Source: JALHUF01 sp050014795 (lineage in GTDB: Bacteria > Acidobacteriota > Terriglobia > UBA7540). From it: 36,600 bases of DNA. This document shows positions 7,259 to 17,403 of this stretch, one piece after another (the first letter of the stretch is position 1; each line of letters starts with the position of its first letter). Position numbers and translations under genes: made by a program. Below the pieces are notes generated by a model. That model saw only the letters and a program-made list of their open reading frames with translations. It had not been told where the DNA came from and did not search any database. The DNA is taken from the NCBI GenBank assembly GCA_050014795.1, contig JBEKCQ010000023.1, positions 1-36,600 of the forward strand, in the 5' to 3' direction.

Positions 7259-8509
7259 ATGGAGCTTAAGCAGGCACTGAAAGAACGCGCTCTCGACATC
7301 GGCTTTGACCTGGTCGGCATCGCACCGGTCGTGCCCGGAAGAGATTTGGAGTTCGCGCGAAAGTGGGTCAAGCGCGGCTACGGCGGAGAGATGCGCTATC
7401 TGGCCAACCCCAGGCGAGGCGACCCACGAGCCATTCTGCCGAGCGTGAAGTCGGTCATCTGCGTGGGCCTACTGTACGACACGCCGTTTCCGTACTCGAG
7501 TGAACTTGACAGAACAGGAGTCAGAAGTCAGGAGTCAGAAGTCAGAAGACAGGAACCCGAAGGCCGTGGGCAGGCGCCAGCGAGCACAAGGAACACCTCC
7601 GCGACAGACCGAATTTCTGATTTCCAGTTTCCAGTTTCCCCCGCGGCTCCGCCACGCGCCTGGATTTCCCGCTACGCGTGGGGCGAGGACTACCACGAAA
7701 TCGTGCGTGCCAAACTCGAGAAACTGCGCGCGGCACTTGAGGAGCTGGTTCCCGGCGTGCAGACGCGCGTCTTCGTGGACACCGGACCGATTGTGGAGCG
7801 TGCCTTCGCGCGCTTCTCCGGCCTCGGCTGGATGGGCAAGAACACCTGCATTATCAATGAGGCGAAGGGGTCGTGGTTCTTCCTCGGGGTGGTGCTGACC
7901 AACCTGGAACTCGAGCCCGATCTTCCCGCCCCCGACCGCTGCGGCTCCTGCACCGCCTGCCTGGAGGCGTGCCCCACCGGCGCACTGGTCGAACCGTATG
8001 TGATGGACGCGTCGCGCTGCATCTCTTACCTCACCATCGAACTCAGGGGATCGATCCCTGAGGAGTTCCGGCCCGCCCTCGGCGCAAACGTCTTCGGCTG
8101 CGACATCTGCCAGGACGTCTGCCCCTGGAACGCGAGAAGCAGGAGTCAGGAGTCAGGAGTAAGAAGTCAGGAGGGGAGTCGCCAGCTGGCAGCGCCCAAC
8201 TTTCAGCCACTGGTTGTCAATCGTCAATCGGCGATCGACAATCGGCAATTCTCTGCACCCGGCACCGTTTCTCTCTTCAGCCCGCCGCTAGAACCGCTCG
8301 GGGCTCTTTCCGAGGAGGACTTCCACCGCGTCTTTGCGCGCTCGCCCATCAAACGCGCGAAGTATCGCGGCTGGCTGCGGAATCTGTGCGTGGCGATGGG
8401 GAACTCAGGCGACGCGAGGTTCATACCGTGGCTGGAGCGCGCCCGCGAGCATTCTGACCCCATCATCCGCGAGCACGCCGCGTGGGCACTCAACCATTTA
8501 CGGCCGTAG
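7259..8509 (+). CDS. queG: Epoxyqueuosine reductase QueG, carrying two repeat-derived insertions
   Basis: QueG reduces epoxyqueuosine to queuosine in tRNA wobble positions, using cobalamin and two 4Fe-4S clusters. The two ferredoxin-type motifs CGSCTACLEACPTGAL and CDICQDVCPWN are present, as are ISRYAWGEDYH, LGWMGKNTCIIN and the C-terminal SPIKRAKYRGWLRN with a HEAT-like end. Against the usual family layout two extra stretches stand out. One lies after LLYDTPFPYSSEL and reads RTGVRSQESEVRRQEPEG and onward to the Pro-rich join with ISRYAWG. The other follows CPWN and reads ARSRSQESGVRSQEGSRQ and onward to LFSPPLEPL. Both are encoded by 7-nt-period repeats and keep the frame open. The ATG at 7259 is chosen; an in-frame ATG at 7247 is possible, and neither has a clear Shine-Dalgarno sequence. 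All cluster-binding cysteines are intact, so activity may be retained. Confidence 0.92.
   Translation: MELKQALKERALDIGFDLVGIAPVVPGRDLEFARKWVKRGYGGEMRYLANPRRGDPRAILPSVKSVICVGLLYDTPFPYSSELDRTGVRSQESEVRRQEPEGRGQAPASTRNTSATDRISDFQFPVSPAAPPRAWISRYAWGEDYHEIVRAKLEKLRAALEELVPGVQTRVFVDTGPIVERAFARFSGLGWMGKNTCIINEAKGSWFFLGVVLTNLELEPDLPAPDRCGSCTACLEACPTGALVEPYVMDASRCISYLTIELRGSIPEEFRPALGANVFGCDICQDVCPWNARSRSQESGVRSQEGSRQLAAPNFQPLVVNRQSAIDNRQFSAPGTVSLFSPPLEPLGALSEEDFHRVFARSPIKRAKYRGWLRNLCVAMGNSGDARFIPWLERAREHSDPIIREHAAWALNHLRP
7512..7638 (+). repeat. Heptamer repeat element inside queG (first copy)
   Basis: Six consecutive 7-nt units (consensus AGTCAGA/AGTCAGG) run from 7512 to 7553. After a 57-bp spacer, four more units (GAATTTC, TGATTTC, CAGTTTC, CAGTTTC) run from 7611 to 7638. 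The two-array-plus-spacer architecture matches the intergenic copies elsewhere in the window. The copy lies inside the queG coding sequence and contributes about 42 in-frame codons in a stretch where family members normally have a short loop. Confidence 0.85.
8134..8250 (+). repeat. Heptamer repeat element inside queG (second copy)
   Basis: Units GAGAAGC, AGGAGTC, AGGAGTC, AGGAGTA, AGAAGTC follow one 7-nt phase from 8134 to 8168 and fade by 8174. A second array with a different word (GTCAATC, GTCAATC, GGCGATC, GACAATC, GGCAATT) occupies 8216-8250. Both are in frame within queG, immediately after the second ferredoxin motif, and encode an Arg/Ser/Gln-rich loop. Confidence 0.85.
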
Positions 8510-8532
8510 GGGAGCACCTTCACGATGCTCCC
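8510..8532. repeat. Short dispersed hairpin, copy 1
   Basis: GGGAGCA (8510-8516) and TGCTCCC (8526-8532) form a perfect 7-bp stem directly after the queG stop codon. A second copy at 21353-21375 shares the stem and several loop bases (CCTT...A.G). There is no T-tract after it, so it is a repeat or RNA-processing structure rather than a simple terminator. Confidence 0.6.
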
Positions 8533-8541
8533 GAGGGACAG

Positions 8542-8571
8542 AAAACAAAAGCCCGGCGCGAAGGCCGGGCT
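8542..8571 (-). terminator. Rho-independent terminator of the superoxide dismutase gene
   Basis: Read on the minus strand, an 8-bp perfect GC-rich stem (AGCCCGGC with its complement, 8564-8571 and 8550-8557) with a 6-nt loop is followed by TTTGTTTT (8542-8549). It lies about 50 bp past the stop codon at 8624. It sits between the convergent queG and superoxide dismutase genes. Confidence 0.8.
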
Positions 8572-8623
8572 CTCTCCCCGAAAACTTGTCTCTCAGGGCC
8601 GACGGAATGTGACTGCAACTCGC

Positions 8624-9331
<708 letters not shown>

Positions 9332-9455
9332 AACCATCTCCTGTGCTTCCCTTCTGTCTTGGTCAGGTCTAGGTCCAACTTTCACCCTGGCTTGCTCGGC
9401 CAGGCCGGATGCGATCTGGCACTCCCTCATTGGATGCAGCCCAAGCCAGTTCGGT

Positions 9456-9756
9456 TCAGGGTTTTGGCGCTGTTCCGCCCAGCAATTTCCGGGTGGATTC
9501 GTCCAGGACGAGCGCGCGCGTGGGGAAGGGCATCTCGATTCCCTCCTCCTGGAACCGCACCAGGATGCGCTTCCGCAGTTCGCTCTGCACCAGATACTGG
9601 TCCGTAAACTGGCGGACCTGAACGATCAAAGAGAACCCCAGCGAAGAATCCCCAAAGCCCGGAATGAGCGGCGAATGCGATGGTATAAAGCACGCCGGGA
9701 GTGACGTGGAATGTCTGTGCTAGTTCCTGAACCATGTTCGCGGCCTCCTGAGACGC
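9456..9756 (-). pseudogene. Decayed C-terminal remnant of an MscS-type mechanosensitive channel gene
   Basis: One minus-strand frame reads GFGDSSLGFSLIVQVRQF and continues QYLVQSELRKRILVRFQEEGIEMPFP to a TGA at 9456-9458. This is the classic C-terminal cytoplasmic domain of MscS-family channels. Upstream, the matching protein sequence (SQEAANMVQELAQTFHVTPGVL) lies in a different frame and is preceded by an in-frame TGA at 9757-9759. The gene therefore has a frameshift near 9660-9700 and lacks its membrane and pore-forming part. It is a degraded end rather than a functional gene. It lies upstream of the SOD gene in the same orientation. Confidence 0.75.
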
Positions 9757-9981
9757 TCAAGATACCGTGAGGAACCGGGGGGGCGCAATGCCGCTTGTCG
9801 TGGTGCACGGATCATCGGCCGCTATGTCAAGTTGGGGAAGAGCGGTTCAGTAGCCGTTAACAGGAAACCAAACCATGAAAAGGGTGTATCATAGCTGGGG
9901 GAGGAGGCTTTCGACGCCGCGTTGCCTCCAGTTGCAGCCTCCCGCTGATCCCCACCAGCAACCCTTCGTCAGGAGGGAGCA

Positions 9982-12210
9982 ATGATTACCAAGCCAGTTT
10001 CCCGGGCTCACCTCAGCTTTTTGGCTCTCGCCGGAGTTGCCGTCATCTTTGCTTTGCCTTTGGCGTGGACAGAGTCGAGGTCGCAAACGGCTGCGCCGCC
10101 AGCGCAGAAGGCAGACACGGAGCCCCCTACCGCGCAGGAGGCAACCCTCAAGATTGTGGCGCCCTCTGTCATCGTGGATGCGATCGTTACCGACAAGAAG
10201 GGTCGCCATGCGAGCGGGCTCACCGCAGAGGACTTCAGGGTTTACGAAGACGATGCCCCGCAGAAGATTGTCACCTTCGTGCCGCCGGTCGTCGAGGCCG
10301 CGCCACCCAGCGAAGAACCTCTGCCCGCGGGACCGACGGTGAAAAAGGGTCTCGACTTGGCGCGCGTGCGCTTCATCACTCTGGTCATGGACCTGGGCGA
10401 CCTCCAACCCGCCAGCCTCTGGCGCGCCACGGACGCCGCCGCTCAGTACCTGGAAAAGAACGTGTCGCCGGAAGATTACGTGGCCGTGTACTGGATTGAT
10501 GAAAGCCTGCACGTGGCCGTTCCCTTCACCCGTGACAAGCTGCACGCCGCTGAAGGGCTGCGCATGCTGGGAGGCCACGTGCCTGCGGGCCGCTTCACCG
10601 TCCAGGCCCGTCAGGAGACACAAAGAGAAATCGACGACCTCCGCACCTCGATCTACGGCATCCAAGCCGCCGCCACGACGGGTGAGCCGACCGCCAAGGG
10701 GCGCTCGAGCGGGGCGAGCGAGCGGCTGCTGGGTACCCTCCGGGCGTTCGTTTGGACCCAGAGCACAATTCAAGCGCGCGGGGTGTTCGTCGCGCTGCGC
10801 GCCATTGCCCAGTCTTATGCGGACATTCCGGGACGGAAGAACGTGGTCGTCTTCTCCGAGGGCTTTCTGCATTCACCTGACATCAAGGCACAGATCGCGG
10901 CGGTAATCGACGCAGCGAACCGGGCGAATGTGGCCTTTTACGTAATCGATGCGGCGGGGCTCCAGGCCGGATACGGAGCTGTGAGTCCGAGCGTGGAACA
11001 GACCTTTAGCCAGGAATTCCTCGAGATGTCCCTCGAAGGCCCCGGCGCGAACTACGGCGGCTACAACAAGTTTGATTGGGCCGAGCGCATGGGTCTGAAC
11101 ATCCAGTACGACGACCTCGGCCGAGTGGCGTCCGGGACGGGCGGCTTTCTGATGAAGAATCAGAACGACCTGCTGTGGGGGCTCGGCAAGATCGATCGCG
11201 ACCTGCGCGAGTTCTACACGCTGGTTTATCAGCCCACGAATAAGACCTACGACGGCTCCTTCCGCAAGATCAAAGTGGAATTGCTGAAGCCCGGTTACCA
11301 CGTGCGCCACCGGCAAGGTTATTGGGCCATCCCGCCCGGGCAGGAAACCATGATGACGCCTGCCGCGGCGCAACTGCTGGCCGGCATTGCCAGCGGGGAA
11401 CTGAAGCCCGCCTTCGCGCCGCAGGTGAACGCCGCGGTGCTGCTGGCCCCCGATGGCCAACTTGCAGCGCCGGTCCGCGTTTCGCTGCCGGCCCGCTCCG
11501 TGAAGTTCGAGAAGGATCCAAACAAGGACCTCTACCGAGCCGGTATCACGATGGTCTTCGTAGGACGGGAGGCTTCCGGGCACCTCGTCACGGTCCATCA
11601 AAAATTCTTGACCCTCCAGTTCGACAAGAAAAAGCTCGCGGAGTTCGAGAAGAGAAATTCGCTCGACATCACGGCACGCCTGGCGGTGCCTAAGCTGGAA
11701 CCGCTGAACGTGCAGGCGATCCTGCAGTTTTCGAACGGCACGGTGGCGCTGGGCGAGTGGCCCGTCGCCGTCGAAACCACGCCGGCAGCGGGGCCGCACG
11801 TGACGAGTATCTTGCTCGCCGACCGCATCGAGCCGGCCACGGGCCCGGCCGACCCCTCCGACCCACTGCGCGGGCAGAACTACCAGCTCTACCTCCCGCC
11901 GCAGCCGCGCTTTTCTGCGGCCGGCAAGCTCACGGCTTACTTTGGCCTGCTCGATATCCCGGTCAGCCCCACAACGCGCCAGCCGGACTTGCGTCTTTCG
12001 TTCGCGGTCAAGTCGGCTGCCGGGGTGGTGATGGAGCTGCCCCCTGAGCACATCCAAGCCTTGCCCAACCCTTCCGAAAACCACCTGCTGGTGCTGAAGC
12101 AGTTTGACCTGACCACGCTGCGGTCAGGGAGTTACACCTTCGCGGCGACAGTCGAAGACCAAGTTACGCACCAGGTCGCCTCCCAGGCAGCCGGGTTTGT
12201 CATTGAGTGA
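9982..12210 (+). CDS. VWFA-related acidobacterial-type exported protein
   Basis: A 742-residue protein with AGGAGG eight nt before the ATG and a signal peptide (SFLALAGVAVIFALPLAW). Residues ~54-97 (LKIVAPSVIVDAIVTDKKGR, GLTAEDFRVYED, APQKIVTF) match the opening of the VWFA-related domain family typical of Acidobacteriota. The von Willebrand A-like fold continues with VRFITLVMDLGDLQPASLW, DIPGRKNVVVFSEGF and FYTLVYQPTNKTYDGSFRKIKVE. The usual metal-ion site DxSxS is replaced by DLGDL, so metal-dependent adhesion may be lost. The last ~250 residues are beta-rich without a recognised name. The 225-bp spacer upstream holds no gene. Role: probably periplasmic or surface protein-protein interaction; partner unknown. 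Confidence 0.85.
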   Translation: MITKPVSRAHLSFLALAGVAVIFALPLAWTESRSQTAAPPAQKADTEPPTAQEATLKIVAPSVIVDAIVTDKKGRHASGLTAEDFRVYEDDAPQKIVTFVPPVVEAAPPSEEPLPAGPTVKKGLDLARVRFITLVMDLGDLQPASLWRATDAAAQYLEKNVSPEDYVAVYWIDESLHVAVPFTRDKLHAAEGLRMLGGHVPAGRFTVQARQETQREIDDLRTSIYGIQAAATTGEPTAKGRSSGASERLLGTLRAFVWTQSTIQARGVFVALRAIAQSYADIPGRKNVVVFSEGFLHSPDIKAQIAAVIDAANRANVAFYVIDAAGLQAGYGAVSPSVEQTFSQEFLEMSLEGPGANYGGYNKFDWAERMGLNIQYDDLGRVASGTGGFLMKNQNDLLWGLGKIDRDLREFYTLVYQPTNKTYDGSFRKIKVELLKPGYHVRHRQGYWAIPPGQETMMTPAAAQLLAGIASGELKPAFAPQVNAAVLLAPDGQLAAPVRVSLPARSVKFEKDPNKDLYRAGITMVFVGREASGHLVTVHQKFLTLQFDKKKLAEFEKRNSLDITARLAVPKLEPLNVQAILQFSNGTVALGEWPVAVETTPAAGPHVTSILLADRIEPATGPADPSDPLRGQNYQLYLPPQPRFSAAGKLTAYFGLLDIPVSPTTRQPDLRLSFAVKSAAGVVMELPPEHIQALPNPSENHLLVLKQFDLTTLRSGSYTFAATVEDQVTHQVASQAAGFVIE

Positions 12211-12461
12211 AGGGTTTCCTCGCCCCGCCGGAGTGGGCTTCCTCCCGACGCAGAGAGAAACTACCGATAGAATTGAAGGGGCCGCTAAGCAATTCGGGGT
12301 GAGGAAGAACCCCAGGAAGAATTCAGCTCCTTGTCTTGGCACGGGCCCGGCTGCGAAAAGTCAATCCCGGGCCTTCTACATGATAGAATGATTTTGGGAG
12401 CGCGCAGGCATCACTGAGTTTCCAGACGAGGCGCCAAAGTCCCGGTTGAGGTCACAGGACG

Positions 12462-14885
<2,424 letters not shown>

Positions 14886-14984
14886 ACACGGGATGCTCCT
14901 GCCTCAACCATCGTCCCACGGGAGCAAGAGCGTATGTTGGGCAGTCGGTCAATGAGCGCCCTCCGCTCCGGACCGCGAATCTCA

Positions 14985-15013
14985 TTGACTTTTCCCCTGC
15001 CCACCTCTATAGA
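14985..15013 (+). promoter_or_regulatory. Sigma-70-type promoter of the TM2/DUF2752 genes
   Basis: TTGACT (14985-14990) and TATAGA (15008-15013) are separated by exactly 17 nt. The start codon of the zinc-ribbon/TM2 gene lies 47 nt further on. Each box differs little from the consensus, making this one of the two best promoter matches in the window. Confidence 0.65.
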
Positions 15014-15059
15014 TACCGCGATTCAAGCAGGTCACATTCCTGTCTCGTGAGAGATCCAC

Positions 15060-15650
15060 ATGTACTGCCGCCACTGTGCTCGCCAACTCGCTGACAACGC
15101 CGAATTCTGTGTTTCCTGCGGGCAGCGCCCGCTGATGGGAGCGCGCTACTGCCAAGGCTGCGGCGCGGAATCGGCTCCTGGCGCGGTCGTCTGCGTCAAA
15201 TGCGGAGTCCGTCTGGGCCCAGGCGGGCAGAAAGACTTGACCACTGCCGTGCTGCTTTCCATTTTCCTTGGCGGCTTCGGCGTTGATCGGTTCTATCTCG
15301 GCTACATGGGGCTGGGTATCCTCAAGCTAGTCACGCTGGGCGGATGTGGCATCTGGGCGATCGTGGACCAAGTCCGCATCATCCTCAGGAAGCTGCCCGA
15401 CGCTCAGGGCTTCCCGCTGCGGGTGGAACCTTGCCCGCGCCCGGGCGACAAAGACTGGGCCACTGCGATGTTGCTGTCGATGTATCTGGGCTTCCTCGGC
15501 ATCGACCGCTTCTATCTGGGCTACACAGGCTGGGGAATCCTTAAGCTGGTCACCCTCGGCGGTTGCGGTATCTGGAGTCTGGTGGACGTCATCCTGATCG
15601 CGCTCAACAAACTGCCGGATGCCCAGGGATTCCTGCTGCGACAGGGGTGA
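15060..15650 (+). CDS. Zinc-ribbon protein with two tandem TM2 domains
   Basis: A 196-residue protein. The N-terminus is a double zinc ribbon with four CxxC pairs (C3/C6, C17/C20, C31/C34, C45/C48). Two TM2 domains follow, at about residues 60-110 and 138-190. Each contains the family signature of two short membrane segments around GxDRFYLGYxGxGILKLVTLGGCGIW, ending in KLPDAQGF. The two copies are nearly identical, so the second arose by internal duplication. TM2 proteins usually have one copy; their biochemical role is poorly known. The DUF2752 gene begins 3 bp after the stop, suggesting one operon. Confidence 0.85.
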   Translation: MYCRHCARQLADNAEFCVSCGQRPLMGARYCQGCGAESAPGAVVCVKCGVRLGPGGQKDLTTAVLLSIFLGGFGVDRFYLGYMGLGILKLVTLGGCGIWAIVDQVRIILRKLPDAQGFPLRVEPCPRPGDKDWATAMLLSMYLGFLGIDRFYLGYTGWGILKLVTLGGCGIWSLVDVILIALNKLPDAQGFLLRQG

Positions 15651-15653
15651 GCT

Positions 15654-16007
15654 TTGCCTCTCTTTGCCAAGGGAATACCTCGCTGGCTGGTGCTGACCGC
15701 AGCACTGGCAGCCTTCTGCCTTGTGCCGGTTGAGACCCTGGCGCGCGGCCCCGACCTCTGTCTGTGGAAACATGTTTTTCATCTCGCGTCCTGCCCCGCC
15801 TGCGGCAGCACCCGCGCCTTGGCTGCCTTCTTTCACGGCCGGATTGCCGAGGCTCTGGCCTTCAACCTCAACGTGGTAGTAACAGGGCCGGGTCTGCTGG
15901 TGCTGACCGCCTTCGATACGCTCCGGCTCCTGAGGCGAGTGTGCAAGTCTCTGCCTTCCAGCTTGAATTCTCACCGTGAATTGACTACAGTCTTGAAACC
16001 CGAGTGA
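15654..16007 (+). CDS. DUF2752 membrane protein
   Basis: A 117-residue protein with a TTG start preceded by AGGGGTGAG. It shows the DUF2752 signature CPACGSTRALAAFFHGRIAEALAFN, in which a Cys-Pro-x-Cys-G-x-TRA stretch sits between two hydrophobic segments (LVLTAALAAFCLVPV and VVVTGPGLLVLTAF). The function of this small membrane family is unknown. It often sits next to TM2-domain genes, as here. Its TGA overlaps the GTG start of the O-antigen ligase gene (GTGA), which suggests translational coupling into the polysaccharide cluster. Confidence 0.8.
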   Translation: MPLFAKGIPRWLVLTAALAAFCLVPVETLARGPDLCLWKHVFHLASCPACGSTRALAAFFHGRIAEALAFNLNVVVTGPGLLVLTAFDTLRLLRRVCKSLPSSLNSHRELTTVLKPE

Positions 16008-17347
16008 GTAGCCTTCAAGCCTTCCTCGCATCGGCGCGTGCAGAACTTCCCCGAGCGACTTTCGCCCGCTGGGCTTCCGCATTCTTTAGCCTGTCGGTTT
16101 TGACGTTTCTGCTTTCCTTGGCCGCCGCACAGGCATTCCTGGCCCTCGCCGCAGTCTGCTACGCAATTCATCTTCTCCGCGATCACCCCAGCGTTTACTT
16201 CCCGCCCGTCAAGCTGCCACTGGGGCTGTTCTGTCTGGGCACCGTCCTTTCAGTCCTGTGGGCAGCCAATCCAACGGTCGGCTGGTTCGCGGTGCGCAAG
16301 CTGGTGCTTTTCGTGATCCTGTTGCTCGGCGCGAATCTGATAGCGAGCCGCAAGCATCTGGAATTCCTTTATCGGGGCCTGTTCCTGGAATCGGCTTTGA
16401 CCGGGCTGGTAGGCATTGGGCAGTTTGTGTGGCAGTATCAGCAAGTCCGCGCCGTTCATCCTGACCAGATCTATTTCTACATGACCGTGGAGCGCATCAG
16501 TGGCTTCATGGGGCACTGGATGAACTTCGGGGGACAGCAGATGCTCATCTTTGCTGCCCTGCTCGCCTTTCTGCTTCCAGCGCCCAAAACAGAAGCGAGG
16601 GCAAGCGGAATTCGTGGTTCGGGATTGGGGGCTCGCAAGGAGAATACTGGGCCCGTCGCTGGCTGGGCTATTTGGTGGCTGTTATGGGGTGTGGTCGTTG
16701 CCTCCATTGTGCTGAACTTTACGCGCGGAGTCTGGCTCGGCTGCCTTGTTGTTGCCCTATACCTCGTCGCGCGATGGAAACCACGCTGGCTCTGGGCTCT
16801 GCCTGTATTGTTGCTAGTAGGTTACCTCGCGGCGCCCTCCCTGCTGCGGCGTCGCGTGGAGGTTCTACGGCACCCCTCGCGCGACCCGGCCCTCTCGATT
16901 CGTTTTGAGATGTGGCAGGTCGCCGGGCGGATGATGCAGAAGCACCCGTTCCTGGGCGTGGGGCCGAACAACATTGAGCAGGTTTATGCGCTGTACCTGC
17001 CTCCCGGCAAAAGCCCCGAACTCGGCTACCACGCGCACTTTCACAACAACTTCTTTCAATTCGGCGCGGAGCGCGGCTTGCCCGTCCTGGCTGCCTGGGT
17101 CTGGTTGATGGGCGCGTTGGGCTGGCATTGCTGGAGGATTCGTCGCTGGCTGAGTGGCTCGGGCCGCCCGACCTGGGTGGCCGAGGCTGCGCTGGCCGGG
17201 TGGCTCGCCATGCTGGTGGAAGGCTGCTTCGAATTCAATTTCGGTACTTCGCCGGTGCTGATGTTGTTTCTGTTCGTGGTCTCCACCCCGTTCGTGGCGG
17301 AGCGGAGCCCTGTGCCGGCGGTGAACGAGGCGAGAGTTGAACGTTGA
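16004..17347 (+). CDS. O-antigen ligase/polymerase family membrane protein
   Basis: A 447-residue polytopic membrane protein, with roughly ten hydrophobic segments, of the O-antigen ligase (Wzy/WaaL-type) superfamily. The large periplasmic loop has the family motifs RFEMWQVAGRMMQKHPFLGVGPNN and HAHFHNNFFQFGAERGLPVL. Such proteins polymerise lipid-linked repeat units or attach them to acceptors; which applies here cannot be told. The GTG start overlaps the preceding stop. A repeat-like stretch at 16607-16634 encodes SGIRGSGLGAR in a loop between membrane segments. The last codons and the TGA at 17345-17347 lie in a heptamer array shared with the next junction. Confidence 0.85.
   Translation: MSSLQAFLASARAELPRATFARWASAFFSLSVLTFLLSLAAAQAFLALAAVCYAIHLLRDHPSVYFPPVKLPLGLFCLGTVLSVLWAANPTVGWFAVRKLVLFVILLLGANLIASRKHLEFLYRGLFLESALTGLVGIGQFVWQYQQVRAVHPDQIYFYMTVERISGFMGHWMNFGGQQMLIFAALLAFLLPAPKTEARASGIRGSGLGARKENTGPVAGWAIWWLLWGVVVASIVLNFTRGVWLGCLVVALYLVARWKPRWLWALPVLLLVGYLAAPSLLRRRVEVLRHPSRDPALSIRFEMWQVAGRMMQKHPFLGVGPNNIEQVYALYLPPGKSPELGYHAHFHNNFFQFGAERGLPVLAAWVWLMGALGWHCWRIRRWLSGSGRPTWVAEAALAGWLAMLVEGCFEFNFGTSPVLMLFLFVVSTPFVAERSPVPAVNEARVER
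16607..16634 (+). repeat. Short heptamer array inside the O-antigen ligase gene
   Basis: Four 7-nt units (GGAATTC, GTGGTTC, GGGATTG, GGGGCTC) lie in one phase. They encode a Gly/Arg/Ser-rich loop that follows the hydrophobic segment ending LLAFLLPAPK. The array is shorter and more divergent than the others in the window and has no obvious partner arm. Confidence 0.5.
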
Positions 17348-17401
17348 AAGGTGAACGGCAAAAGAGAGCTGAGCTTCTGACTGTCAACTGTTGACTTCTT
17401 C
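17333..17401 (+). repeat. Heptamer repeat pair at the O-antigen ligase/flippase junction
   Basis: The left array (AGAGTTG, AACGTTG, AAAGGTG, AACGGCA; 17333-17360) contains the TGA stop of the ligase gene. The right array (CTTCTGA, CTGTCAA, CTGTTGA, CTTCTTC; 17374-17401) ends two bases before the ATG of the flippase gene. The arms are partly complementary. Confidence 0.8.
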
Positions 17402-17403
17402 CC

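Noticed and set aside
7512..8250. queG insertions as assembly errors or introns
   Set aside because: Both keep the frame, and the same architecture recurs at junctions elsewhere. No intron splice features are visible.
9332..9430. Upstream start at 9430 for the superoxide dismutase
   Set aside because: The extra residues are not conserved-looking, and the ATG at 9331 has a proper Shine-Dalgarno sequence and begins the Tat signal directly.
14892..14927. TGCTCCT...GGGAGCA pairing after lon as a third copy of the small hairpin or a terminator
   Set aside because: The stem is in the opposite order, the loop is long and unlike the other copies, and there is no T-tract.
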